Shown here one piece after another: positions 8,273 to 17,188 of a DNA stretch of 64,000 nucleotides. The notes beneath the pieces were generated by a model. That model was not told the DNA's origin. It saw nothing but the letters and a program-made list of their open reading frames with translations, and made no database searches. Both the position numbers and the translations under genes were made by a program. This DNA is from Notoacmeibacter ruber (GTDB taxonomy: Bacteria; Pseudomonadota; Alphaproteobacteria; Rhizobiales; Rhizobiaceae): NCBI RefSeq assembly GCF_003668555.1, contig NZ_RCWN01000001.1, positions 2,517,501-2,581,500 on the forward strand. Reading direction: 5' to 3'. Positions within the stretch are counted from its first letter, which is position 1. The number at the start of each line of letters is the position of its first letter.

Positions 8273-9703
8273 TCACGCAGCGCGGGCGCGGGCGCCAGCA
8301 GGGCGGACCGAGTCCGCCGAAACGTTGAAGCGACGAAGCATCTGCGCCAGTTCGCGGGCCTGATCGACGAGATGCTGATTGGCCTCGGCACCCTCTTCCG
8401 CCATCTGTGCATTCTTCATCGTCAACTGGTCCAGATCGTTCGCGGCACCATGAATATCCTCCACCGTGCTGGTCTGTTCGACGGTCGCACGCGCCAGATC
8501 GCCAACGATCTGGTCGACGACGCCTGCCTTCTCTACGATCGCTTGCAATGCTTCACCGGTCCGATCAACCAGTTCAACACCCTTGCTCACTTGCGCTTTC
8601 GAGGTTTCCAGCAGCGTCTTAACGCCGTTGGATTCCTTGGCCGATCGCTGCGCCAGCTCGCGGACTTCCTGCGCCACCACGGCGAAGCCTCGACCGGATT
8701 CACCCGCACGGGCCGCCTCAACGCCGGCATTCAGCGCCAGAAGGTTCGTCTGAAAGGCCAGTTCCTCAATGACCGCGACGACCTGATTAATCTGCGACGA
8801 GAAATCGTCGATGGCCTTCATCGCCGCAATCGTTTCCTGAACGATCCCGGATGAGTTGCGGGCCTGTTCCAGCGTCTCGTCGATCGCCCGATTGGCCTTT
8901 GCGGCGCCGTCCGAGGTCGCCTTGAGGCCCTGACTGAGCTCGGTAAGAGAAGCCACGGTCTGCTGGATGTTCGCTGCCTGCTGTCCGGTTCTGTCCGACA
9001 GTTCGGCCGACGCCTTCATGAGGTCGCTGCAGTCTCCGTCGATCCGGACGGTGTTGGCGATCACCGAGCTGATCGTCTCGCGCAAATGGCTAAGGGCGTG
9101 GTTGAAATTCTGGCGGAGCGGCTCGTATTGCGGCGGAAAGGGTCCGCAAAGATCGGAAGACAGATCGCCTTCGGCCAGAGCGCACAGCGCATCGCCGATT
9201 TCGGTTACAACTGCGGCCTGCGTGGTCCGCGCCTCCTCCTGTTCGATCCGCCGGTTCTCCTGATCCGTTCTGTCCTGCAGAGTTTCGACGACCGCGATGA
9301 CGGCCCCCTCGTCATTCATGATCGGGCAGGCATCGATAAGAAGATAACGCCGCCCGCCCGCCGGTAGATCGCACCAGTTTTCGGCGCGAAGGTCCGGTCC
9401 ACTCATCTGGCGCGATTGCGCCGCGTAGAGATTGGCCACGAGTTCGGGATTCTTGCCGAAGGCGAGATCGGCAAGGCACGGCCGCTCTTCCTTGTAGAAG
9501 CCTTTCCAGTGCCCCTTCGTCCCGACCACATCCGCCGCCGCGATCCCGGTCAGCTGCTCGCAGGCGGCATTCCAGAGAACAACCGCTCCATCGGCATCGA
9601 GCATGAAGGCCGGAATGGCCATCGCCTGTATCGCCCGGACAGGCAGGTCGAGGGTCTGGGTTTTACGGCTCTGTTCGCGTGGACCGAAAAAGCGTCTGGC
9701 CAT
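8273..9703 (-). CDS. Soluble PAS-domain methyl-accepting chemotaxis protein
   Basis: Cytoplasmic chemoreceptor of 476 residues with no transmembrane segment. An N-terminal PAS domain (about residues 25-145, with [20 protein letters not shown] and a C-terminal [17 protein letters not shown] strand) is followed by a HAMP-like linker (about 165-225). The signalling hairpin ([36 protein letters not shown]) completes the protein. PAS-MCPs of this form commonly sense internal redox, oxygen or energy state; no cofactor can be assigned here. It converges on the membrane MCP and shares its terminator. The 229-base divergent gap to nadE (9704-9932) has an AT-rich stretch near 9740-9770 that probably holds the promoters. 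Confidence 0.92.
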   Translation of the reverse strand: MARRFFGPREQSRKTQTLDLPVRAIQAMAIPAFMLDADGAVVLWNAACEQLTGIAAADVVGTKGHWKGFYKEERPCLADLAFGKNPELVANLYAAQSRQMSGPDLRAENWCDLPAGGRRYLLIDACPIMNDEGAVIAVVETLQDRTDQENRRIEQEEARTTQAAVVTEIGDALCALAEGDLSSDLCGPFPPQYEPLRQNFNHALSHLRETISSVIANTVRIDGDCSDLMKASAELSDRTGQQAANIQQTVASLTELSQGLKATSDGAAKANRAIDETLEQARNSSGIVQETIAAMKAIDDFSSQINQVVAVIEELAFQTNLLALNAGVEAARAGESGRGFAVVAQEVRELAQRSAKESNGVKTLLETSKAQVSKGVELVDRTGEALQAIVEKAGVVDQIVGDLARATVEQTSTVEDIHGAANDLDQLTMKNAQMAEEGAEANQHLVDQARELAQMLRRFNVSADSVRPAGARARAA

Positions 9704-9932
9704 GCAGCGTCACTCCTGTCTCAAGATAGGATAAAATGCGCTCATTATGCTTAAAAAGAATTTAATCTTATCAGCCGCGCAAGTGAAACGCCGCTAGCGG
9801 CTCCCCTTCATTCCTGTCGAGCGCAGATATTGGCTTCGCTTATTGCTCTTTCAGAGCAGCAGGGTTGCCGGTTTTCTGTTACGGACAATGTGACAGGATC
9901 GTTGAGCGCATGAGACAGCCTTGGAATTATCG

Positions 9933-11996
9933 ATGAGCGACCCAATGAAGCAGTCTTTTTACGACCTTCACCAGCACGGCTTCATCCGGGCGGGAGCCAG
10001 CACACCGCGCGTAAGGACCGCCGATGTCGCCTTCAATCGCGAGTCCATCCTCGAGGAAGCGCGCCGCGCCGACGAAGCCGGTCTGGATCTTCTTGTGCTG
10101 CCGGAACTTTGCCTGTCCTCCTACGCGCTCGACGATCTGCACATGCAGGCTGCACTTCTGGATGCGGTCGAAGCGGCGGTCGGCGATATCGTGGCGGCAA
10201 GTACCGAGCTTTCACCGGTTCTTTTGATCGGCGCGCCCCTTCGGCACAACAGCCGGCTCTATAATTGCGCACTGGTCATCGCCCGTGGGCGGCTCCTCGG
10301 CGTCGTTCCCAAGAGCTTCCTGCCCAATTATCGAGAATATTACGAGAAGCGCTGGTTCGCCCATGGCCGCAATATAAGCGGCAGGACGATCCGTGTCGGC
10401 GAGTGTGAAGCGCCCTTCGGCGTCGATCTTATCTTTGCCGCCGACAATCTGCCGGGCTTCAAGCTCTTCGTCGAGATCTGCGAAGATTACTGGGCCGCTA
10501 TCCCGCCCTCCTGCGAAGGCGCGCTGGCCGGCGCCACCATCATCGCCAACCTGTCAGCGTCCAACATCACGATCGGCAAGTCCGACGAGCGGCACCTTCT
10601 GGCGCGGGCGCAGTCGGCCCGCACCGCCTCGGCCTATATCTATTCGGCCGCCGGCCATGGTGAGAGCACGACCGATCTCGCATGGGACGGTCAGGGCATG
10701 ATCTATGAGCTCGGCGATCTCATGGCCGAATCGGACCGCTTTACGCTCGATCCGGATCTTTGCATCGCCGATATCGATTGCGAGCGGATCGTCAACGATC
10801 GCATGCGCATGCAGACCTTCAACGATGCCGCCGAACATGCCGGGCGGCCCGAAGACCGTTTCAGGACGATCGCCTTTCATCATGAGTTCAAGGCCGGGGA
10901 TCTTGGCCTCATCAGGCCGATCCGCCGATTTCCCTTCGTCCCCAATCGTCAGCACAAGCTGGATGAGGACTGCTTCGAGGCGTTCAACATTCAGGTCGAC
11001 GCCCTGATGCGCCGAATCCAGGCGACCAGGCCGAAATCGCTCATCATCGGCATTTCCGGCGGTCTCGATTCCACCCACGCTCTCATTGTCGCCGCCAAGG
11101 CGTGCGACCGGCTCGGCCTGCCGCGCACTACCATCAGGGGCTATACGATGCCCTGCTTCGGCACGAGCGAAGGCACGAAGCAAAACGCCTGGAAGCTGAT
11201 GAATGCGCTGGAGATCACGGCCGAGGAAATCGATATCAGACCCGCAGCAAAGCGGATGTTGGAGGATATCGGCCATCCCTTCGCGGACGGCGAGCCAGTC
11301 TACGATGTGACTTTCGAGAATGTCCAAGCGGGACTGCGGACCGACTACCTCTTCCGCCTTGCCGGCCAACATGGCGGATTCGTCATCGGCACCGGCGACC
11401 TGTCGGAGCTCGCGCTCGGATGGTGCACCTACGGTGTCGGCGACCAGATGAGCCACTACGCCGTCAATTGCGGCGTTCCGAAAACGCTGATCCAGTATCT
11501 CATTCGTTGGGCGACGAGTACCGATCAGTTCGACCCACAGACCGACGCCATTCTGGAAGCCATTCTGAAAACGGAGATCTCGCCGGAACTGGTTCCAGTG
11601 GGCGAAGACGGCGAGATACAGAGCACCGAGGAAAAGATCGGCCCGTACGAACTGAACGATTTCTTCCTGCATCACATCGTCCGTTTCGGGCAGACTCCCT
11701 CGAAAGTCGCGTTCCTGGCCTGGCATGCCTGGCACGATGCCAAGCATGGCATCTGGCCATCGGCTTTTCCCGAGACGAACAAGAACCAATACGATTTGGC
11801 GACCATCCGGAAATGGCTGGAGAGCTTCCTGATCCGCTTTTTCCAGTTCAGCCAGTTCAAACGTTCGGCGATTCCCAACGGGCCGAAAGTCTCTTCAGGT
11901 GGCGCGCTCAGCCCCCGCGGCGACTGGCGGGCGCCATCCGATGCGGTCGCGGGACCGTGGCTCGACGAACTGAAAAACAACGTGCCAGAGAGCTGA
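9933..11996 (+). CDS. nadE: Glutamine-dependent NAD+ synthase
   Basis: Last step of NAD biosynthesis: amidation of deamido-NAD+ with ATP, with ammonia taken from glutamine. The 687-residue two-domain enzyme has an N-terminal nitrilase-type glutaminase with catalytic triad Glu58 (LPELCLSSY), Lys127 (VPKSFLPNYREYYEKRW) and Cys183 (VEICEDYW). The C-terminal synthetase carries the PP-loop SGGLDS at 375-380 and IGTGDLSELALGW. Length matches the long bacterial and mycobacterial form. ATG 9933 is preferred to an in-frame TTG at 9921. It appears to be a single gene; an AraC-type regulator starts about 30 bases after the stop. Confidence 0.95.
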   Translation: MSDPMKQSFYDLHQHGFIRAGASTPRVRTADVAFNRESILEEARRADEAGLDLLVLPELCLSSYALDDLHMQAALLDAVEAAVGDIVAASTELSPVLLIGAPLRHNSRLYNCALVIARGRLLGVVPKSFLPNYREYYEKRWFAHGRNISGRTIRVGECEAPFGVDLIFAADNLPGFKLFVEICEDYWAAIPPSCEGALAGATIIANLSASNITIGKSDERHLLARAQSARTASAYIYSAAGHGESTTDLAWDGQGMIYELGDLMAESDRFTLDPDLCIADIDCERIVNDRMRMQTFNDAAEHAGRPEDRFRTIAFHHEFKAGDLGLIRPIRRFPFVPNRQHKLDEDCFEAFNIQVDALMRRIQATRPKSLIIGISGGLDSTHALIVAAKACDRLGLPRTTIRGYTMPCFGTSEGTKQNAWKLMNALEITAEEIDIRPAAKRMLEDIGHPFADGEPVYDVTFENVQAGLRTDYLFRLAGQHGGFVIGTGDLSELALGWCTYGVGDQMSHYAVNCGVPKTLIQYLIRWATSTDQFDPQTDAILEAILKTEISPELVPVGEDGEIQSTEEKIGPYELNDFFLHHIVRFGQTPSKVAFLAWHAWHDAKHGIWPSAFPETNKNQYDLATIRKWLESFLIRFFQFSQFKRSAIPNGPKVSSGGALSPRGDWRAPSDAVAGPWLDELKNNVPES

Positions 11997-12026
11997 AGCG
12001 CCGGCACAGCTTCGCATGAAGGGTGG

Positions 12027-13076
12027 GTGACTTGCCTTTCTTTGCCCGCTTTGCAACGCTGCAGACCGGTAGTGTCGGAACGGCCGGGTCACTTGCAAAG
12101 CGAATGGATCATCGATCACCCATTTCGCACCCTGAGCGGGGAGCAGCATCAGGCTCGCCGGAAGGAAAGCCTGAACCTCTCCGACTTTTCCCGTCTCTCG
12201 CTCGTTGAATTCGTCAGCGCGTTCGAAAACGCGAGAGACGATGCGCCGATCGCCGATTTCGCATGGCGCCTTGGCACTTGCTATGATCTCGATGCTCTTG
12301 GGCATCTGGGCAAGGCGCTACGATCGGCTCCCCGTCTGGGCGACGCGCTCCAAGTGCTGATCAATGGTTTTCCGCTTCTGCAATCAGGTGCCGACATTGC
12401 ACTACAGGTCGAGGATGACGCGGTCCGGTTTTGCTATCGCATTCTCGACAATCGAATCTGGCCCCGCCACGCGGATGCGGAATTCACGCTGGGCTTCGTG
12501 GCCTCCATCGCCGCCGCTTTCGGCGCCACACCGGACACATTCCGAGCGATCGCATTCGAGACCCCGGAAGACGCGAAGACGAGCGCACTCCGCCATGCCA
12601 TCGGCCTCGATATAAGCTACGGAGGCGACACTAATTCCATTCTCCTGCCGGCACGGCTGCTGGACAACAGGGCCATATCGGCTTCGTCTTTGGAGGATTA
12701 CGGGCAGGCCCTGCGCCAGATGGCGTCTCAACTGCACGTCTCTGGACAAGACGAACCTGTCGCGCGGCGCGTCCAGCACACGATCCTGCGCCGCCTCGGC
12801 CATGCTCCAGTTGACCAGACACAGATCGCAGCAGCCCTTGGAATGTCAGAGCGCAGCTTGAGGCGGTATCTGAGCGCCGAACAGATCAGTTTCCAAGCCT
12901 TGCTGGATGAATGCCGGCACCATTTTGCGGAAGCCCTTCTGGTTCGAACCGACCTGCCCCTGTCGGAAATCGCCTATCGGATCGGCTATGGTGAGCAGAG
13001 CACCTTCTCGCGCGCCGCCCGCGAGTGGTTTGCCATGAGCCCAGCCGCATTTCGTCGGCAGAACAGGCCGCTCTGA
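12027..13076 (+). CDS. AraC-family transcriptional regulator
   Basis: Predicted DNA-binding activator of 349 residues. The N-terminal two-thirds resembles the ligand-binding domain of OruR/ArgR-type AraC regulators (PF12625-like). The last 100 residues form the double helix-turn-helix: AAALGMSERSLRRYLSAE then LPLSEIAYRIGYGEQSTFSR, followed by the MSPAAFRR signature. No ATG is available, so the start is assigned to GTG 12027 behind AAGGGTGG; this is uncertain. It lies between nadE and the copper amine oxidase gene in the same direction, and control of the amine oxidase is a reasonable inference. Confidence 0.85.
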   Translation: MTCLSLPALQRCRPVVSERPGHLQSEWIIDHPFRTLSGEQHQARRKESLNLSDFSRLSLVEFVSAFENARDDAPIADFAWRLGTCYDLDALGHLGKALRSAPRLGDALQVLINGFPLLQSGADIALQVEDDAVRFCYRILDNRIWPRHADAEFTLGFVASIAAAFGATPDTFRAIAFETPEDAKTSALRHAIGLDISYGGDTNSILLPARLLDNRAISASSLEDYGQALRQMASQLHVSGQDEPVARRVQHTILRRLGHAPVDQTQIAAALGMSERSLRRYLSAEQISFQALLDECRHHFAEALLVRTDLPLSEIAYRIGYGEQSTFSRAAREWFAMSPAAFRRQNRPL

Positions 13077-13114
13077 AGAGAGCAAATCACTCTCAGGCAC
13101 ACCCTTCCGTTGTA

Positions 13115-13150
13115 AGATTGGCCGGAATCGTCAAGACGCCGGGCCAATCT
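13115..13150. promoter_or_regulatory. Inverted repeat upstream of the copper amine oxidase gene
   Basis: AGATTGGCC (13115-13123) and GGCCAATCT (13142-13150) are perfect 9-base arms separated by 18 bases, 74 bases before the amine oxidase start. It could be a regulator site, possibly for the adjacent AraC protein, or a hairpin after the regulator gene. No T-run follows. Confidence 0.4.
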
Positions 13151-13223
13151 GCTCCCTTTAATGCCTACTCATCAGGCAGATTTGCCATGAGCCTTTTTTA
13201 CAAGCACGGAGAGGAGAACCTCC

Positions 13224-15206
13224 ATGAGGCACAAACTGGAAGCTACAGCGGCGGCAGGGCTAGCCCTCGCATTATCGGTTTCATTGGCCCAGGCTCACCC
13301 GCTGGATGGCCTTACCGCCGAGGAATATCAGTCCATCAAGCAGATCCTGAATGATAATGGCACCATTGCCGAGGAGACGCTTTTCCCGCTCGTCGAATTG
13401 AAGGAGCCGCCCAAGGAGGAGGTCCTTCAGTGGCAGGAGGGGGACACACTCGATCGGAAGGCAATTGTTCAATACACCGATGGCGATGGTTTCTCCGAAG
13501 CCCTCGTGAATATCACGCAGGGCACGATCGAAAGCACCGAGCCGATTGAGGGCCAGCCCATGATCCTCTTTACGGAGTTCATGAGCGCGTTGCAGACGGC
13601 GGTGAGCGATGAGCGCATGATCGAAGCGCTCGCCAAGCGTGATCTGACCTCGGATGACGTCTTTTGCCTGCCATTGACCGCCGGCAATTTTTTCACGCCG
13701 CTTTATGAGAATTCGCGTCTCATGAGGGTACCCTGTTACCAGAACCCAACGGGCTCGAACTTCTACGCCAAGCCGATCGAGGGCCTTTTCGCGGTCGTCG
13801 ACCTTCAGAAAAAGGAGGTTCTGGAGGTCGTCGATGAAGGTGTGGTGCCGGTCCCGACCGATCCATGGGGTTACACCCAGGAGGAAGTGGCCGAACGCGT
13901 CGAACTTCGCGAGCCGATCAACCCCGCCAAACTGTCACAGGAAGGGGAGCCGAATTACACGGTCGATGGAAGCCACATCGAATGGGACATGTGGCGGCTG
14001 AACTATCGGATCGACAAGCGCCCCGGCCTCGTCATCAACAATCTCGAGGTCAACGATCAGGGCACCTGGCGATCCGTGATCTATCAGGCGCATCTGTCCG
14101 AGGTTTTCGTGCCTTACATGGATCCGGGCCAGGGCTGGTACTGGCGCACCTATATGGATAGCGGCGAATATGGCTTCGGCCTGTTCCTGACGCCCTTGCG
14201 CGCCGGTGTCGACTGCCCCGAATACGCCACCTTCCTGCCAGCGGTCATTTCGGACGATTCCGCCAATCCGCTGGAGATCCCCGATGCTGTCTGCATCTTC
14301 GAACGGAGCATCGGCGACCCCGCATGGCGTCACTACGAAGTGTTCGCACAAACGCCCGACAATCCGGTTCCGGCAGAAGGCCGCAGCGAAACCGAGCTTG
14401 TGATCCGTACGGCGTCCGAGGTTGGGAACTATGATTATCTGATCGACTACCGCTTGCGGCAGGACGGCCAGATCCTGATCAAGGTCGGCGCGACGGGGCT
14501 GGACGCGGTGAAGGGCGTGGCTTCCACATCGATCAACGACGACACCGCAGAGGAAGACACCAGGCACGGCACATTGATCGCGCCCAATCTCGTTGCGGCC
14601 AATCACGATCACTATTTCAACTTCCGGATCGATTTCGATGTCGATCAGCCGAAGAACAACTTCATGACGATGGATATCGTACCGGCCGAAGTCGAAGAGG
14701 GTGCCGAACGGCTCTCAATGTGGAAGGTCGAAAACAACATGCCCGACAGCGAGCTCGATGCGCGCTATCAGGTGAGTTCGTTCAAGCCGCGCTATTATCA
14801 CCTCTCCAATCCGGACCGCGAAGGCTATCTCGGCCATACGCCCGGCTGGATGATCCATCACGGCTCTGTCGCCTACGGACCGTTCGACTTCCAGAACGAC
14901 CCACCCTTCAAGCGCAACGCCTATATCGAATATTCGGTCTGGAACACGGTGTATGACCCCGAAGAGCGCTATGCGGGCGGCCGCTATGCCATGCAGAGCA
15001 CGGGCGAGGACACGCTGGCCGAATGGGTGAAAGACGATGCGCCGTTACAGGGTCAGGACATCGTCACCTGGTTCACGGCAGGCTTCCACCACATTCCGAG
15101 AATGGAAGACTGGCCGGTCATGTCGACCGAGTGGAAGACCGTCCACATCATGCCGCACAACTACTTCGCCCATAACCCGGCGCTGACGATCCGCTCCAGC
15201 GAATAG
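13224..15206 (+). CDS. Periplasmic copper-containing primary-amine oxidase
   Basis: Oxidatively deaminates primary amines to aldehyde, ammonia and H2O2 using copper and topaquinone (TPQ). The 660-residue protein has a signal peptide (about residues 1-24, ending SLAQA) and so is exported. Key residues are visible: catalytic-base Asp312 in YMDSGEYGFG, TPQ-precursor Tyr403 in the VGNYDYL motif, and copper ligands His461 and His463 (NHDHYF) and His623 (FHHIPRMEDWPVM). All are intact, so the enzyme should be active. The GAGAGGAG ribosome-binding site supports ATG 13224. Likely substrates are phenethylamine- or tyramine-like amines, but this cannot be settled from sequence. Confidence 0.95.
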   Translation: MRHKLEATAAAGLALALSVSLAQAHPLDGLTAEEYQSIKQILNDNGTIAEETLFPLVELKEPPKEEVLQWQEGDTLDRKAIVQYTDGDGFSEALVNITQGTIESTEPIEGQPMILFTEFMSALQTAVSDERMIEALAKRDLTSDDVFCLPLTAGNFFTPLYENSRLMRVPCYQNPTGSNFYAKPIEGLFAVVDLQKKEVLEVVDEGVVPVPTDPWGYTQEEVAERVELREPINPAKLSQEGEPNYTVDGSHIEWDMWRLNYRIDKRPGLVINNLEVNDQGTWRSVIYQAHLSEVFVPYMDPGQGWYWRTYMDSGEYGFGLFLTPLRAGVDCPEYATFLPAVISDDSANPLEIPDAVCIFERSIGDPAWRHYEVFAQTPDNPVPAEGRSETELVIRTASEVGNYDYLIDYRLRQDGQILIKVGATGLDAVKGVASTSINDDTAEEDTRHGTLIAPNLVAANHDHYFNFRIDFDVDQPKNNFMTMDIVPAEVEEGAERLSMWKVENNMPDSELDARYQVSSFKPRYYHLSNPDREGYLGHTPGWMIHHGSVAYGPFDFQNDPPFKRNAYIEYSVWNTVYDPEERYAGGRYAMQSTGEDTLAEWVKDDAPLQGQDIVTWFTAGFHHIPRMEDWPVMSTEWKTVHIMPHNYFAHNPALTIRSSE

Positions 15207-15230
15207 TCCCTCGCACGCGAACTAAGAACG

Positions 15231-15262
15231 CCGCCGCCCGCAATGCGGGTGGCGGTTTTTTA
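15231..15262. terminator. Terminator between the amine oxidase and a convergent membrane-protein gene
   Basis: CCGCCGCCCGC-AAT-GCGGGTGGCGG is a strong GC stem followed by TTTTTT, 24 bases after the amine oxidase stop. The TAA stop of the leftward gene (15260-15262 on this strand reads TTA) overlaps its T-run. Confidence 0.9.
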
Positions 15263-16393
15263 TGTTGCCGATCGAGTTTCGGACGAATTGCGAAGCGCCT
15301 GATGAAACGGCCCCAGAAGGCAGAGCCCGATCATGATCAGATAGCCGGTATAGAAACGGGTTTCCCACATCGGAGCGATGAAGAACTTTGCCGGAATGGT
15401 GAGCATGGCCGCCCCGACGATCGTGATAATGCGTGCGTCCACCTTGCGCCACTGAAAGACGATGAAGCCCGCTGCCAGTACTTCGACGCAGAAAACCGCC
15501 CACCAGCTCTCCGTGACGAGGCTACGGACAGCCCCCTTCACGATCGCGCCGATATAGGCGATCGGGGAAAAAGCCGGGTGAAACCCTTCGATCGTGGAAA
15601 CCATCTCGATATTGGAAAAGTAGAAATGAACCCACCAGCCCGGATGGTCGGCGAGAACTGAGGTCACGAGATAGGTCGGCAACGCCAGAACCAGCATGAC
15701 GACCATGGGCTTCCAGCCCGTGCGTGTAACGATGCCTGCGAGTGCCCAGAGACCAATGAAAGCCACGTGGTCGGGACGGGCCAGAATAGCGAGAAGCGAG
15801 GGCAGGATCGCAAGCCAGGACGCGCCGCGCAGCCAGAGCAGAACTCCGGCAAGCAGAAAAACGGTCGAAAAGAGATCGGGCACCACATACTGACCGAGAT
15901 AACCGACATCGCTGAGCACCACGAGCGGCAGGATCAAAAGCGCGTCTGGAAGGCGCGCAGAGGGCCACACCCAGATGAGGCAGATGACGCCAATCGCCAG
16001 CACCGAAAACGTGCTGATGAGTCTCAGCGCATCAACCGGTTGCATGAACTCCGCCAGAAGAGACGCCGCTTCGACATAAAGCACCTTGATCCGATAGAAG
16101 GGCAGCATCGACTCGAAGGCGTCGGGGTCGGCATATTGATCGACCCGATACTGACGGTCTTCGGTGAGGACAACCAGTTCGCCTTTGCTGATCCTGTCAC
16201 TGACTGCGCTCCACGCTGCGGCGTGAAGGTCGGCCGCGCTGGAGTAATCATCCTCGATCGCAACCGCCGTATAGGCGACCATGTCCCAGTTGGCGCGTGG
16301 GAAAAACCAGGACGCCGCCGCGATAATCAAAAAATAAAATGCGATCACGGCCACGAGACCGTATCGGCCAAGATTGCGATTGCTGAAATCCAT
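15260..16393 (-). CDS. Polytopic membrane protein, possible GT-C-type glycosyltransferase
   Basis: Integral membrane protein of 377 residues with about nine to ten hydrophobic segments. The first helix (LVAVIAFYFLIIAAASWFF) is followed by an external loop with PRANWDMVAYTAVAIEDDY. An acidic residue pair in the first outer loop is typical of GT-C glycosyltransferases, so a lipid-linked sugar transferase is possible, but no family is recognised with certainty. The start is set at ATG 16393; an upstream in-frame extension to 16531 has no membrane or family features and covers the promoter region. It is transcribed divergently from the HPt/BcsB-like/GT2 operon, with a shared palindrome (16524-16539) 131 bases upstream. 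Confidence 0.75.
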   Translation of the reverse strand: MDFSNRNLGRYGLVAVIAFYFLIIAAASWFFPRANWDMVAYTAVAIEDDYSSAADLHAAAWSAVSDRISKGELVVLTEDRQYRVDQYADPDAFESMLPFYRIKVLYVEAASLLAEFMQPVDALRLISTFSVLAIGVICLIWVWPSARLPDALLILPLVVLSDVGYLGQYVVPDLFSTVFLLAGVLLWLRGASWLAILPSLLAILARPDHVAFIGLWALAGIVTRTGWKPMVVMLVLALPTYLVTSVLADHPGWWVHFYFSNIEMVSTIEGFHPAFSPIAYIGAIVKGAVRSLVTESWWAVFCVEVLAAGFIVFQWRKVDARIITIVGAAMLTIPAKFFIAPMWETRFYTGYLIMIGLCLLGPFHQALRNSSETRSAT

Positions 16394-16876
16394 TTGTCCA
16401 ACGTTTTCTGCCGGTGCGAAATCAACATTCGTAGACGAGAAAAACAAAAGACTTCTTACGTATTGGAATTTCAAAGCGGTGCTCGGTGATCGCAGGCCGA
16501 TCGAACAAGGCCAGCAAATCTGCCTATGCAAACGGATAGGCCGTCATGCGAAAGCGTGACTTTCTAACCTTCCGGCCGCGCCGCCGGATCCCTCGCTGCC
16601 CTTATAAAAGCATCCATCCGTGCCCCAACGGGATCAGCATGATGATGCGAAACATGAAAAAGTTTGCCGGTCCGATCTGGCCCGCCCAATGCAGACGCGT
16701 CGGCGGACCGAATGCCCGCTTGAGACCCTCGTTCCTTGTGCGCCATCGCCGCTTCAGCACGGATGATTTGCTGGCGCGGCAATGTCCGCTCATCACGCGT
16801 CACGGAGCGCCTCGCGGACCCGCGATGCGCCTACTCTCTATAGCTGAAAAGTCGAAAAGCGAAGGCGTGTCGTCAG
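16394..16876. other. Divergent intergenic region without a convincing gene
   Basis: About 480 bases separate the leftward membrane-protein gene from the rightward HPt gene. Short frames on both strands (for example 16546-16887 on + and 16564-16803 on -) are arginine- and proline-rich, lack ribosome-binding sites and show no family pattern. They are not annotated. The AT-richer part near 16430-16480 is a likely promoter zone, and the 16-bp palindrome at 16524-16539 is the most notable element. Confidence 0.6.
16524..16539. promoter_or_regulatory. Exopolysaccharide-region palindrome, copy 1
   Basis: CTATGCAAACGGATAG, one of four intergenic copies of CTATnC-N4-GGATAG. It is 131 bases upstream of the leftward membrane-protein start and 338 bases upstream of the HPt start. 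Confidence 0.6.
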
Positions 16877-17188
16877 ATGTCCGATAGAGAATTCCACGAG
16901 CGACTGGCTGGCGCGCGCCGCCGCTTTGCGTCCCGTATCGATGAGCGCCTGCGCTCGGTCGAGAAGACCATCGCACAAGGCGACTTTGAAACGGCGAGGC
17001 GCATTCTCCACAATCTGGCCGGCGCGGCGCCGACCTTTGGCTTCGAAGCATTTGGGGCGAAAGCGCGCGAGATCGAGGCGCTCATAGCCGATGGATATCA
17101 ATCGCGATCGCCCGGACCTGAGGAAACAAGCACCATCATTCGCGAAACGGCTCTTCTTCGCCACGATACGAAGGGGCTGGAAGCATGA
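16877..17188 (+). CDS. HPt-domain phosphotransfer protein
   Basis: Stand-alone histidine phosphotransfer protein of 103 residues that would carry phosphate between a hybrid kinase and a response regulator. The signature ILHNLAGAAPTFGFEAFG is clear, with phospho-accepting His45. The helix before it (RRFASRIDERLRSVEKTIAQ) completes most of a small four-helix bundle. It overlaps the next gene by 4 bases (ATGA), so it is part of the same operon as the BcsB-like protein and the synthase. This links phosphorelay to polysaccharide output. A possible donor is the hybrid kinase at 34850-37447 and a possible acceptor the REC protein at 22578; both are inference. Confidence 0.82.
   Translation: MSDREFHERLAGARRRFASRIDERLRSVEKTIAQGDFETARRILHNLAGAAPTFGFEAFGAKAREIEALIADGYQSRSPGPEETSTIIRETALLRHDTKGLEA

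Noticed and set aside
10554..11789. 411-codon minus-strand frame inside nadE
   Set aside because: Shadow of an intact NAD synthase gene with all catalytic residues.
16546..16887. Short open frames in the 16.4-16.9 kb intergenic region
   Set aside because: Arg/Pro-rich translation, no ribosome-binding site and overlap with the palindrome and HPt start.
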